From Sphingomonas sp. PsM26 (GTDB lineage: Bacteria > Pseudomonadota > Alphaproteobacteria > Sphingomonadales > Sphingomonadaceae), in the NCBI GenBank assembly GCA_030433805.1, contig JARUXA010000007.1, positions 151,232 to 215,231 of the forward strand: a DNA stretch of 64,000 nt. Direction: 5' to 3'. Shown piece after piece: positions 8,834 to 17,916 of the stretch (positions within the stretch are counted from its first letter, which is position 1; every line of letters starts with the position of its first letter). Both the position numbers and the translations under genes were made by a program. The notes beneath the pieces were generated by a model. It saw only the letters and a program-made list of their open reading frames with translations, was not told where the DNA came from and searched no databases.

Positions 8834-11190
8834 CAGCGGCGCTCGGTCAGCTGGACGGACAGCGGCGCGTAATTGAGCCCCTCGGCTGGCGACGTGAATT
8901 GGAAGCATAGGTCGTGGTCACCCGTCATTCGTGGAAGCGTAGCGGAAAAGGTCATGCGTGGCGGTGCGGTTGCGGGATCGGGGAGCGGAAAGCTTGCGAT
9001 CACCTTGGTCGGCGGCGCGTCCTTGGCGGGCGCGCGACCGCTTGTGTCCCGGCACCCGAGCGAGACGAGCAGTTCGCCGTAAGGTGTGACGCGGAAATGC
9101 TGGCGCACGTCCGCAGTATCGTGCGCGAGCCCGAAATTGCGCGCGATCCGTGCGACGTCGACGGTGAAGCCGCCCGCGACGTCGAACGGGGCGGCGGGAT
9201 AGACGCTGCACGTGTCGAACACGCCGATGTTGACCGCGGGACCGTTGGTCTCGGCATCCACGGTCATCGGCATCCGCAACCCGAACGACCGCCCCGGGCA
9301 GGCGACGAGGTCGGACGACGTGCGTGACAGCAAGGCGAAGCGACTGGTGGCGAAGTCCCGCACCTTTGCGGTGGCGATTCCGTCGGCATCGAACGCGGCG
9401 GCCTTGATCGTTACGCCGTTTGCGACGGTCAGCGGGGTGGCATAAGCGGCGGACTGCGCGGTCGGTGCGCTACCGTCGAGCGTGTAGCGGATGGTGCCGA
9501 CCGGCACCTGCGTCGCTAGCGCGACCGTCGCCTTGCCGGTGCGGAGTGCGTCGCCGCGCGAACCCTGTAGCGTGTAGGCGACTGCGAAGGCGCTGTCCGC
9601 GACTTCGATCCCGCCCCACCGCCAGCGCGCGACCTGCGGCGACAGCCGGTTCGCGAAACTGGCGAAGTCGCGCGGCGCACGCGACCAAGTCGTCTCGGCG
9701 AGCGCCGCCGCGCGCGGGAACAGCGCGTGCTGCATCTGGTACGGCGTTACGAGATACTCGCTCCACGCATTCGCCTGCGCGCCGAGGACGTGTCTGGCGT
9801 GCGCGGCGTCGATCCCCTTGGGCATCGGATCATAGCCGTAAATCGCGGCGAGGGTCTGGACCTTGAGCCGCCCCGGCGGCTCGTCCGCGCTGCCGCTCTG
9901 CAGATTGTCGAGGTACAGCATCGGATCGGGCGACAGGACGACGTCGTGTCCCGCATTCGCCGCATCGACCGCGCCCTGCTCGCCGCGCCACGACATCACC
10001 GACGCAGACGGGGGCAAGCCGCCCTCGAGGATCTCGTCCCAGCCGATCAGCCGGCGACCCTTGCTCGCGAGATAGCGTCCGAACGTGTCGATCAGCCAGC
10101 TTTGCAGTGCGTTCTCGGTCTTGATGTCGAGCGACGCCATTTGCGCCTGCACCTGCGGCGAGCGTTGCCACTGATCCTTGATCGCCTCGTCGCCACCGAG
10201 ATGGACGTAGCTGCCGGGGAAGACGGCGATCAGTTCGTCGAGCACGTTCTTGACGAAGGCGACACCCTTGGGGCCGGGGTTGAGGAGATACGGGTTGATC
10301 CCCCAGTCGTGCGAGACCGCGGGCCGGTCCCCCAATACGCCCAACTCGGGGTAGGCCGAGACCAACGCTTGCGCATGGCCGGGCAAGTCGATTTCGGGGA
10401 CGATCGTGATCCCACGATCGGTCGCGTAGCGCACCAGCGCGCGGAGTTCGACCTGGGTGTAGAAACCGCCGACCCGGGTCGAAGGGGCGGGGCCGCCGGT
10501 GGACGGCGGCGATCGGAACGCGCCGATCTCGGTCAGCTTGGGATAGCGTTTGACCTCGAACCGCCAGCCCTGGTCGTCGGTCAGATGCAGATGGAGCGTA
10601 TTGAGCTTCACCGCCGCCATCTGGTCGACGATCTGGTACAGCGAAGGCAACGGTTGAAAGTGCCGCGCGACATCAACCATCAGGCCGCGCCAGGCGAAGC
10701 GGGGGGCATCCGTGATCGTGACGCCCGCGACCGTCACAGGCTTGCCGAACGCCTGATCGGGACTGAGCATCTGCGCCAGCGTCATTGCGCCGTACACGAA
10801 CCCGTTGCGGGACGCGGCGGCAATGCGGATCCCGGTCGCGTCGACGTCGAGCCGATACGCTTCCGGTCCGGTGATGGTTCGGTCCCGGACGAAGCGGATC
10901 GGCGCATCGTTCTTGCCCGTTTGCAGCGTGATCCCGCGGGTCGTCATGACGTGAGCGATCAACAGGCGGGCGGCCGAAGCGGCCTCGACATCGCCGGGCG
11001 GCGTGGCGATTGCAGATCCCGACGAAATCACGAGAGTGCCGGGTTTAGCGGCCATACTCGCGGGAAGAGGCAGCACCGCCAAGGGCTTGGCCGGCGACAT
11101 CGACTGCGCTTCGGCGACTGGCGCGACGCCGATCGCGCCGACCGCACCCAGCATCCAGCCAATAGTCTGCGCAAATCTTGCCAAGCCCAT
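8833..11190 (-). CDS. GH20 beta-N-acetylhexosaminidase
   Basis: A 785-residue GH20 enzyme releasing terminal beta-GlcNAc (or GalNAc), here likely both antennary GlcNAc and the outer GlcNAc of the chitobiose core. ATG 11190 is chosen because it begins a Sec signal (M-G-L-A-R-F-A-Q-T-I-G-W-M-L-G-A-V-G-A) ending near VAEAQ and follows GGAGGA. Upstream codons give no signal. The GH20b domain (about 40-150) precedes the barrel, with FAWRGLMVDVARHFQP and the catalytic pair Asp334-Glu335 in HLGGDEA, the residues for substrate-assisted catalysis. A C-terminal chitobiase/FN3-like region and an extra galactose-binding-like domain follow. It is the promoter-proximal gene of the glycosidase operon. An operator-like sequence lies about 45 bases upstream. 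Confidence 0.93.
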   Translation of the reverse strand: MGLARFAQTIGWMLGAVGAIGVAPVAEAQSMSPAKPLAVLPLPASMAAKPGTLVISSGSAIATPPGDVEAASAARLLIAHVMTTRGITLQTGKNDAPIRFVRDRTITGPEAYRLDVDATGIRIAAASRNGFVYGAMTLAQMLSPDQAFGKPVTVAGVTITDAPRFAWRGLMVDVARHFQPLPSLYQIVDQMAAVKLNTLHLHLTDDQGWRFEVKRYPKLTEIGAFRSPPSTGGPAPSTRVGGFYTQVELRALVRYATDRGITIVPEIDLPGHAQALVSAYPELGVLGDRPAVSHDWGINPYLLNPGPKGVAFVKNVLDELIAVFPGSYVHLGGDEAIKDQWQRSPQVQAQMASLDIKTENALQSWLIDTFGRYLASKGRRLIGWDEILEGGLPPSASVMSWRGEQGAVDAANAGHDVVLSPDPMLYLDNLQSGSADEPPGRLKVQTLAAIYGYDPMPKGIDAAHARHVLGAQANAWSEYLVTPYQMQHALFPRAAALAETTWSRAPRDFASFANRLSPQVARWRWGGIEVADSAFAVAYTLQGSRGDALRTGKATVALATQVPVGTIRYTLDGSAPTAQSAAYATPLTVANGVTIKAAAFDADGIATAKVRDFATSRFALLSRTSSDLVACPGRSFGLRMPMTVDAETNGPAVNIGVFDTCSVYPAAPFDVAGGFTVDVARIARNFGLAHDTADVRQHFRVTPYGELLVSLGCRDTSGRAPAKDAPPTKVIASFPLPDPATAPPRMTFSATLPRMTGDHDLCFQFTSPAEGLNYAPLSVQLTERR

Positions 11191-11234
11191 TCCTCCGCCC
11201 CGTCGAGTGTTCCCGCGTCTTGCTGAGAGGTGTA

Positions 11235-11246
11235 ACCAATATAGGT
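11235..11246. promoter_or_regulatory. Putative NagR-type operator upstream of GH20
   Basis: ACCAATATAGGT is an imperfect palindrome (10 of 12 positions symmetric) 45 bases upstream of the GH20 start. On the minus strand it contains TATATT, a plausible -10 hexamer for the glycosidase operon. The 8-mer ACCAATAT recurs on the opposite strand in the promoter of the nagB-II/nagA/PTS operon (22731-22738). Assignment to the adjacent GntR regulator is inference. Confidence 0.5.
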
Positions 11247-11312
11247 CCACTTGCAAGCGACCGTCGCAGATCGCTCGTCAGGCAATCCCGGCGGCCGCTC
11301 TTGTTTCCGCAT

Positions 11313-11323
11313 ACCAATTTGGT
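11313..11323. promoter_or_regulatory. Palindrome ACCAATTTGGT, putative NagR operator
   Basis: ACCAA-T-TTGGT is a perfect odd-centred palindrome, preceded by AT so that the half-site reads TACCAAT. It lies about 100 bases upstream of the GntR-family gene, in the divergent region shared with the glycosidase operon. It could serve autoregulation of the repressor and the beta-galactosidase behind it. Confidence 0.45.
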
Positions 11324-11425
11324 TGCGGACTATGCCGATTGATCACCATCGGAACATTGACTAGTCTCGCGTCCAACGAACGTCGCGCGGGCGCGGGGCA
11401 TCGCGCGCTCGACAAGGGGTGGGCA

Positions 11426-12163
11426 GTGGCTTTTACACATCAGATCGGGACGTTCCGCGAGGGAAATCCTGCGCCATTGTACCTTCAGCTGCAGCAACTG
11501 ATCCGCGATGCGATCGGGCAGGACGTACTTGCGCAGGGCGATGCGATCCCCGCCGAGCGCGATCTCGCGACCGATTATGATGTGTCGCGCATCACGGTGC
11601 GCAAGGCGATTGGCGGGCTGGTGGAGGAAGGGTTGCTGACGCGGCGGCGCGGCGCGGGGACCTTCGTCACCGGGCGCGTCGAGAAGAGCTTCTCCAAATT
11701 GTCGTCCTTTTCCGAGGACATGGCGGCGCGCGGCAAGACCGCGTCGAGCAGCTGGATCAGCCGGACGACGGGGACGGTCGACCCGGAGGAAGCGATGTCG
11801 CTGGGCCTGTCGCCGGGGACGCCGGTGTTTCGCTTTCACCGCATCCGCTTTGCCGACGAACAGCCGATGGCGCTCGAATTCTCAACCATCGCGGGCTATT
11901 GCCTGCCCGCGATCGGCGCGGTCGAGGAATCGCTGTACACCGCGCTCGACAAGGCCGGCAGTCGGCCAGTCCGTGCGCTTCAGCGGCTCCGCGCGATCCC
12001 GTTCGGGGCGGAACACGCGCGGATGCTCGGGGTCGATGCGGGGCATCCGGGCTTGCTGATCGAGCGGCGGGGGTTCCTGAAAGACGGGCGCGCCGCGGAA
12101 TTCACGCGCTCCTATTATCGCGGCGATGCCTATGATTTCGTGGCGGAATTGTCGGATCTCTGA
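11426..12163 (+). CDS. GntR/HutC-family transcriptional regulator, NagR-like
   Basis: A 245-residue regulator with an N-terminal winged helix of the GntR type (PLYLQLQQLIRDAIG, then IPAERDLATDYDVSRITVRK as recognition helix, about residues 12-78). A UTRA ligand domain follows (about 95-240), the architecture of the HutC subfamily that includes GlcNAc-6-P or GlcN-6-P sensors such as NagR/NagQ/DasR. The GTG start at 11426 is chosen because AAGGGG lies about six bases upstream and the protein then begins at the family's normal N-terminus; the frame is open further upstream but gives no domain. It is 36 bases upstream of the beta-galactosidase gene, probably co-transcribed, and divergent from the GH20 operon. 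Expected role: repression of the whole N-glycan/GlcNAc regulon, relieved by an amino-sugar phosphate (inference). Confidence 0.85.
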   Translation: MAFTHQIGTFREGNPAPLYLQLQQLIRDAIGQDVLAQGDAIPAERDLATDYDVSRITVRKAIGGLVEEGLLTRRRGAGTFVTGRVEKSFSKLSSFSEDMAARGKTASSSWISRTTGTVDPEEAMSLGLSPGTPVFRFHRIRFADEQPMALEFSTIAGYCLPAIGAVEESLYTALDKAGSRPVRALQRLRAIPFGAEHARMLGVDAGHPGLLIERRGFLKDGRAAEFTRSYYRGDAYDFVAELSDL

Positions 12164-12199
12164 TCGCCAGCGCGCCTGTCCCTACCCCGGAGTTTTGCC

Positions 12200-15112
12200 A
12201 TGAACCGTCGTCAGCTCCTGCTCGCCTCCGCGGCGAGCGCGGCGGGAGCCGCGAGCGGCAGTCTCGCCGCCGCCCCACGGCAGATCGCGCTGGAAGACGC
12301 GGGCGCGCTGCCGATGCCGCAACCGACGCGGGTCTTGCCGCCGATGCTGCAAGAGACTGATCCGGCGCGGATCCGGCTCGAACGCGGCTGGCGGTTCCAT
12401 GAAGGCGATGTCGTCCCGCCGCCGCCCGCCAACCACGAACAGACTTATCTGAGCGTCAAGGCCGGGAATGCGCAGGGCGCTGCGGCGATGGCGTTTGATG
12501 ATTCCGACTGGCTCGCGGTGCGGTTGCCGCATGATTGGGCGGCTGCGCAACCCTTTGTCGAGACGGCGAATATCTCGCAAGGATACCGGCCGCGCGGGAT
12601 CGGTTGGTACCGGCGCACGCTGCGGCTGGATCCTGCGGATCGCGGTAAGAAGATCGAGCTGCACTTCGATGGAATCGCGACCAATGCGACGATCTGGTTC
12701 AATGGCAGCGTCGTCGCGCACAGCTGGTCGGGCTATACCGGGGTCGTCGTCGACCTGACGCCGTTCGCGCGGTTTGGGGATGCGGAGAATGTCATCGCGA
12801 TCCGCGTCGATGCGCAGGCGATGGAAGGCTGGTGGTATGAAGGCGCCGGGATCTACCGCCACGCCTGGCTTGTCCGGCGCGCGCCCGTGGCGATTGCGAG
12901 CGACGGTTTGCACGCCGATCCGCGTCGGAAAGCAGACGGACGCTGGCAGGTTCCGGTCGTTGCGACGCTATTCAGTGTCGATCGTGCGGCGGTTTCGGTC
13001 ACGTTTGAGGCGGTATTGCACGACCCGACGGGGCGGACAGTGGCGCGGGGCGAATCTTCGGTCACGGTTACGCCGTTGGACGATGCGGACGCGACGCTGA
13101 CGCTCGACGTGGCGGCACCCGGCTTGTGGTCGATCGAGACGCCGCAGCTCTACACGCTCGTCGCCACCGTGCGGCGCGATGGTGCGGTGGTGGACGAACG
13201 CCGCGTCGCGCTCGGGTTCCGCACGATCCGGTTCGATCCGGCGTTGGGCTTCCACCTCAACGACCGCCATGTGAAGATCAAAGGCGTCTGCCTGCATCAG
13301 GATCACGCGGGCGTCGGGGTCGCGGTGCCCGATGCGTTGCTGCGCTGGCGGCTCGAACGGCTGAAGGGGATGGGGTGCAATGCGATCCGCTGTTCGCATG
13401 GCGCGCCCGCGCCCGAACTGCTCGATCTGGCGGACCGGATGGGGTTCGTCGTGATGGACGAGAACCGCCAGTTCAACCCGGCCCCCGACTATCTTGCGCA
13501 ACTCGAATGGCTGATCCGGCGCGACCGCAACCATCCGAGCGTCATCCTGTGGTCGGTGTTCAACGAGGAACCGATGCAGGCGAGCGAGGCGGGCGTGGAG
13601 ATGGTCCGGCGGATGGCGCATGCGGTGCGGAAACTCGACGACAGCCGCCCGATCACCGCCGCGCTCAACGGGTCGTTCTTCGATCCGGTGACGGTCGCCA
13701 ACGTGGTCGATGTCACCGGGTTCAATTACTACCAGAACGATTACGATCGCTTCCACGCGCAATTCCCGAACCGCGCGATGACGAGTTCGGAGGATACCAG
13801 CGCGTATGAGACGCGCGGAGCGTTTGCGGGCGATCCGGCGAAGCACATCGCCTCTTCCTATGACGTCGAGAATGCGAGCTGGGGCGATACGCATCGCGCG
13901 ACGTGGAAGAAGATCGCCGAGCGTGGCTTCGTCGCGGGCGGGTTCGTGTGGACGGGGTTCGACTATCACGGCGAGCCGACGCCTTATGCGTGGCCGACGA
14001 TCGCGAGCTTTTTCGGGATCCTCGACCTGTGCGGTTTCCCCAAGACCGCCTTCGACATCCATCGCGCGCATTGGGTCGACGATGCGCCCGTCGTCAGCCT
14101 CGCGCCGCACTGGAGCTGGCCGGGGCGCGAGGGGCAGCCGATCACGGTGCTGGTGATGAGCAATGCCGAACAGGTGGCGCTGCGGCTCAACGGGCGGGAG
14201 CTCGGGACGCAGGCGGTGGATCGCTGGATGGGGAACAGCTGGACGGTGCCTTATGCGCCTGGGCGGATCGAGGTCGTCGCGCTCCGCGGCGGGCGGATCG
14301 TCGCGCGGGCGGCGCACGAGACCGTGGGGGCTGCGGTTGCGCTGCGGCTGACGCCGGCGCGGAGCGTGATGGCGGGGGATGGCGAGGATGCGCAGCCGAT
14401 CACGGTCGATGCGATCGATGCGCGCGGGCGGCATGTGCCGACCGCGAACCTGCCGGTGCAGTTCACAGTGACGGGTGCCGCGATCATCGGGTTGGGGAAT
14501 GGTGATCCCAACAGCCACGAACCCGAGCAATCCGCCGCTGGATCGGGCGCGCGGTCTTTGTTCAATGGGCTTGCGCAGGTGATCGTTCGCGCGGGGGAGG
14601 GGCGTGGGCGGATCGCCATCGAAGCACGCGCGCCTGGGATGGCCCCGGCGCGGCTAACGGTCGACCAGCTTGCGGTCGCGCCGCCCGCACAGGTGGCGGT
14701 TACGCCCGCGCAGCAACGCATTGCGCAATGGCGGCGATCGATGCCGTTCGACGCGCGCCCTTCGCCCAAGCTCGCGCCGAGCGATGGCGACAATAACAGC
14801 TGGGCGTTCGTTGCGAGCGGCACGGCGACCCCGCCGGGATCTGGCGGGCGCTGGCGCGTCTATCGGTCGTCGATCGTGCCGTGGCGGGCGGTTGGTGCTG
14901 GCGGGGGGCGGTTGCGCTTCGCGGCGGTCGGCGGGCGTGCGGAACTGTGGGTCGATGGCGTGCGGGTTGCGGACAAACCGGGTGCTGCGCCTGCGCCGAT
15001 CGACGCGCGGATCGCGCCCGGCGTGGGAACACGGCGGATCGTGCTGCTGGTGGAAGCGGATGTGGCTTCGGCTTCAGGGGTGATGGGGCCAGTGACGCTG
15101 TCGGCGCTGTAG
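12200..15112 (+). CDS. GH2 beta-galactosidase, Tat-exported
   Basis: A 970-residue GH2 enzyme. The N-terminus M-N-R-R-Q-L-L-L-A-S-A-A-S-A-A-G is a Tat signal. A sugar-binding domain (about 55-230), an immunoglobulin-like domain (about 235-345) and the TIM barrel (about 350-620) follow. The acid/base is Glu456 in SVFNEEP and the nucleophile Glu531 in TSSEDTS. Residues KIKGVCLHQDHAGVG match bacterial beta-galactosidases with a C-terminal DUF4982-like domain and further sandwich domains, explaining the long C-terminus. CGGAG lies just upstream of ATG 12200. It sits directly behind the GntR gene. In this setting it most likely trims terminal beta-galactose from complex-type glycans. Other beta-galactosides are possible. 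Confidence 0.85.
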   Translation: MNRRQLLLASAASAAGAASGSLAAAPRQIALEDAGALPMPQPTRVLPPMLQETDPARIRLERGWRFHEGDVVPPPPANHEQTYLSVKAGNAQGAAAMAFDDSDWLAVRLPHDWAAAQPFVETANISQGYRPRGIGWYRRTLRLDPADRGKKIELHFDGIATNATIWFNGSVVAHSWSGYTGVVVDLTPFARFGDAENVIAIRVDAQAMEGWWYEGAGIYRHAWLVRRAPVAIASDGLHADPRRKADGRWQVPVVATLFSVDRAAVSVTFEAVLHDPTGRTVARGESSVTVTPLDDADATLTLDVAAPGLWSIETPQLYTLVATVRRDGAVVDERRVALGFRTIRFDPALGFHLNDRHVKIKGVCLHQDHAGVGVAVPDALLRWRLERLKGMGCNAIRCSHGAPAPELLDLADRMGFVVMDENRQFNPAPDYLAQLEWLIRRDRNHPSVILWSVFNEEPMQASEAGVEMVRRMAHAVRKLDDSRPITAALNGSFFDPVTVANVVDVTGFNYYQNDYDRFHAQFPNRAMTSSEDTSAYETRGAFAGDPAKHIASSYDVENASWGDTHRATWKKIAERGFVAGGFVWTGFDYHGEPTPYAWPTIASFFGILDLCGFPKTAFDIHRAHWVDDAPVVSLAPHWSWPGREGQPITVLVMSNAEQVALRLNGRELGTQAVDRWMGNSWTVPYAPGRIEVVALRGGRIVARAAHETVGAAVALRLTPARSVMAGDGEDAQPITVDAIDARGRHVPTANLPVQFTVTGAAIIGLGNGDPNSHEPEQSAAGSGARSLFNGLAQVIVRAGEGRGRIAIEARAPGMAPARLTVDQLAVAPPAQVAVTPAQQRIAQWRRSMPFDARPSPKLAPSDGDNNSWAFVASGTATPPGSGGRWRVYRSSIVPWRAVGAGGGRLRFAAVGGRAELWVDGVRVADKPGAAPAPIDARIAPGVGTRRIVLLVEADVASASGVMGPVTLSAL

Positions 15113-15195
15113 GGTCTGCGGGGTGTGCCCGTGGCTTGAGACAAAGGGGGCCGGCATTCAGTCGCGCACCCCGCCGAACGTCGCAAGCCCGACCC

Positions 15196-16086
15196 TTAGA
15201 AAAGGGAGGTGAGCAACACGCCAAGGATGATCGCGGTGCCTGCGACAATCTGCCGGGCGCTCACCGTCTCGCTAAAGAACCTGTGTCCGGCGATGGCGGC
15301 GATCGGCGCCTCGATAATGCCGAGCGCGCGGACGGGTGCAGCTGGCGAGAGCGCAAGCGCTACGAACCACCCGACCGAAGCGCACGCTCCGCACAATCCG
15401 GCACCCAAAGACGGCCGCCAGGCGCGCAGCACGTTGGCAAGCGTCGCCGGGTCGCGCCATGCCAGGAACAGGACCATTGCCGCGGTCTGCATCGCCTGCA
15501 CCACCGCGACGCAGACGATCGCTGCAAAGATCGGATGCTGCGCGTCAAGCGCGAGGGCGGCGTGTCGAAAAGCGTTGAGCGAAAAACCGAAGAACACGCC
15601 CGACGCCAGACCGAACGCCGCCCCGGAAAGCGAGGCGCCAAGCTGTCGGGGCGAAGGCCAACTCAGCGCGGCAAGCCCGACCGTCGTGATTCCCACCCCC
15701 AGCCACGCAATGCCGCTGATACGATCGTCATAGATGACCAGCCCGAGCAGGGCCGCCAGCGGCAGCGAGCTTTGCTGGAGCGCCGTGCCGACCGCGAAGC
15801 CGGAACGATGCATTGCGTTCAACAGCGCGGCGGTGGCGAGAATCTGGCTTGCTGCCCCGACCGATGCCGAAAGCCAGAACGCGCCCGACCAATGAAGATC
15901 GACATTCGGTACGACCAGCACCGCCACCAGCACGAAGACGACCGAAAACGGCAGGCCGAACAGGAAGCGCACGAGGGTTGCGCCCCACGGGCCGGATGTC
16001 GTCATGACGCTGCGTTGCAGGGCATTGCGACCGACCTGGAAGGTTGCTGCCAACAGCGTGGCCGGTATCCAGACAGGGTTAGCCAT
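15196..16086 (-). CDS. DMT-superfamily (EamA) permease
   Basis: A 296-residue integral membrane protein with about ten hydrophobic segments arranged as two EamA-like halves, the drug/metabolite transporter fold. No substrate-specific motif is recognisable. It lies between the beta-galactosidase and the PTS genes, pointing the same way as nagE but separated from it by 99 bases, so it is transcribed either with the PTS operon or alone. It may export or import a metabolite or amino acid related to the locus. This is context only. Confidence 0.8.
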   Translation of the reverse strand: MANPVWIPATLLAATFQVGRNALQRSVMTTSGPWGATLVRFLFGLPFSVVFVLVAVLVVPNVDLHWSGAFWLSASVGAASQILATAALLNAMHRSGFAVGTALQQSSLPLAALLGLVIYDDRISGIAWLGVGITTVGLAALSWPSPRQLGASLSGAAFGLASGVFFGFSLNAFRHAALALDAQHPIFAAIVCVAVVQAMQTAAMVLFLAWRDPATLANVLRAWRPSLGAGLCGACASVGWFVALALSPAAPVRALGIIEAPIAAIAGHRFFSETVSARQIVAGTAIILGVLLTSLF

Positions 16087-16185
16087 GACGTCGCCTACCT
16101 TGCGCGACGGTCGTCGTCGCCTCGTTTACCGTTGCCGGAGATAACCGTGGTCGTGAGCGGGCGCGCAACGCGAGGGCGTTTGGCG

Positions 16186-17916
16186 TTACGCGCTTACCAG
16201 ACGACCCAGCACCGCCTCGTCCCCGAGCAAGTGCAGCACGCCCGGCGCAGGCCGCGCCACGCCGTGGACCCCGAGCGCATCCAGCGCGGCAGCGTCGACG
16301 CGCGCGCCATCGCGGACGGTGACGCGCAGGCGACCGTGATGCTGCGTGCTGTCCGCGATATTGTCCGTACCGCCCAACGCCGTTGTCAGCGCAGGGGCCA
16401 GGGTCAGCGTCGAGGCGGGGGCTTCCTCCACCGCGGCGGGGACGACAACCGCGGCGACCGGTTCGGCAACCCCGGCGTCCATCGCATCGCGAATCTCGAC
16501 CGCGACGATATCTGCGACCGGGCCAAGCACCACTTGCAGCGCGGTCGCCGACGGGCGGATCATCCCGCGCGCGCCGAGCGCCTTGAGCGCCGCATCATCG
16601 ACCAGCGCCTGATCGCGCACGACCAGCCGCAACCGCGTCGTGCACGCGCCGACCGAAGCGAGATTGTCCGCGCCGCCGAGCGCATCGGTAAACGCCCGGC
16701 CGCGCCCGCCTGCCGCAACAGGAGCCGCCGCCACCGGCGTCTCGGTCAGCGGCTCGCGCCCCGGCGTCTGCAGGTCGAGCCGCGCGATGAAGAAGCGGAA
16801 CAGCCCGTAATAGAGCGCGAAATACACTGCGCCTACGGGCAACAGCAGCAGCGGCCGGGTCGCCTTGCCGAAGTTGAGAACGTAATCGAACAGCCCGGCC
16901 GAGAAGCCAAAGCCCATCTTGACGCCGAGCACGTCCATTACCGCCATCGACAGTCCGGTCAGCACCGCATGGATGCCGAACAGCACGGGCGCGAGGAACA
17001 TGAAGCTGAACTCGATCGGCTCGGTCACGCCGGTCAGCATCGAGGTGAGCGCGAGGCTGAACAGCATCCCGCCGACCGCCTTGCGCCGCTCTGGCCTTGC
17101 GGCGTGATACATGGCGAGACAGGCGGCGGGCAGGCCGAACATCATCACCGGGAAGAACCCCGCCATGAAGCTTCCGGCGGTCGGGTCGCCCGCGAAGAAG
17201 CGCCGCAGATCGCCCGTCGTGCCGTGATAGTCGCCGACCACGAACCACGCGATGTTGTTGAGCAGATGGTGCAGCCCGGTGACGAGCAGCAGCCGGTTGA
17301 GCAGCCCGAACATGAATACGCCGGTCGCGCCCGCGCCGGTGGCGGCGAGGCTGATCGCGTCGATCCCTGCGCTGATCCCCTGGAACGCGAAGCCGATGAT
17401 CGCGGCGAGTACCAGTCCGGCGAGCCCGCTGACGATCGGCACGAAGCGTCGCCCGCCGAAGAAGGCGAGATATTCAGGTAGCTTCATCGCGGAGAAGCGG
17501 TTGTAGAAGAGACCACCGACGAGCCCCGAGAGGATCCCGATCGGCACGTCGAGCCGCGCCATCACCTTCGCCTTCCACGCCGCGGTGGCGAGGTCGACCG
17601 CGGGGCCGGTGAATCCCGAGAGTTCGGAGGGCGGGACTACGAGCAAAGTCTTGCCCGCCTCGGTCGTCACGAGGAAACAGGTGACGCCCGCCAGACACGC
17701 CGCGCCATTGCCGTCGCGTGCGAACCCGGTCGCGACGCCGAGCGCGAACAGCAGCCCGAGATGATCGAAGATCGCCTGGCCCGCCGCGCCCATGAACGGG
17801 ATGCCGAGCAGGTCGGGTTGGCCGAGCCGCAGCAGCAGTCCGGCGATCGGGAGCACCGCGATCGGCAGCATCAATGCGCGGCCAAGCGACTGGAGTCCGG
17901 CGAGGAGGGTCTTCAT
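16186..17916 (-). CDS. nagE: PTS N-acetylglucosamine transporter IIC-IIB with a second degenerate IIB
   Basis: A 576-residue glucose-family PTS permease. The IIC membrane domain (about 1-370) contains the family segments GVTEPIEFSFMFLAPVLFGI and GLHHLLNNIAWFVVGDYHG. A IIB domain (about 395-470) has the phosphorylated cysteine at residue 425 (GACTTRLRL). A second IIB-like domain (about 495-576) aligns at NIADSTQHHGRLRV, but His526 replaces the cysteine, so it cannot be phosphorylated in the usual way. There is no IIA in this chain; that is supplied by the next gene. ATG 17916 overlaps the nagF stop (ATGA). It should import GlcNAc as GlcNAc-6-phosphate. GlcNAc specificity rests on the nagA and nagB-II neighbours. 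Confidence 0.9.
   Translation of the reverse strand: MKTLLAGLQSLGRALMLPIAVLPIAGLLLRLGQPDLLGIPFMGAAGQAIFDHLGLLFALGVATGFARDGNGAACLAGVTCFLVTTEAGKTLLVVPPSELSGFTGPAVDLATAAWKAKVMARLDVPIGILSGLVGGLFYNRFSAMKLPEYLAFFGGRRFVPIVSGLAGLVLAAIIGFAFQGISAGIDAISLAATGAGATGVFMFGLLNRLLLVTGLHHLLNNIAWFVVGDYHGTTGDLRRFFAGDPTAGSFMAGFFPVMMFGLPAACLAMYHAARPERRKAVGGMLFSLALTSMLTGVTEPIEFSFMFLAPVLFGIHAVLTGLSMAVMDVLGVKMGFGFSAGLFDYVLNFGKATRPLLLLPVGAVYFALYYGLFRFFIARLDLQTPGREPLTETPVAAAPVAAGGRGRAFTDALGGADNLASVGACTTRLRLVVRDQALVDDAALKALGARGMIRPSATALQVVLGPVADIVAVEIRDAMDAGVAEPVAAVVVPAAVEEAPASTLTLAPALTTALGGTDNIADSTQHHGRLRVTVRDGARVDAAALDALGVHGVARPAPGVLHLLGDEAVLGRLVSA

Noticed and set aside
53..15112. Very long open frames antisense to the glycosidase genes on both strands
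   Set aside because: They arise from strong GC bias at third codon positions; translations are Arg/Gly/Asp-rich with no domain, while the opposite strand gives clear enzymes.
15117..15172. Possible hairpin GCGGGGTG...CACCCCGC after the beta-galactosidase
   Set aside because: Arms of 7-8 bases are about 45 bases apart with no T run; too weak to call a terminator.
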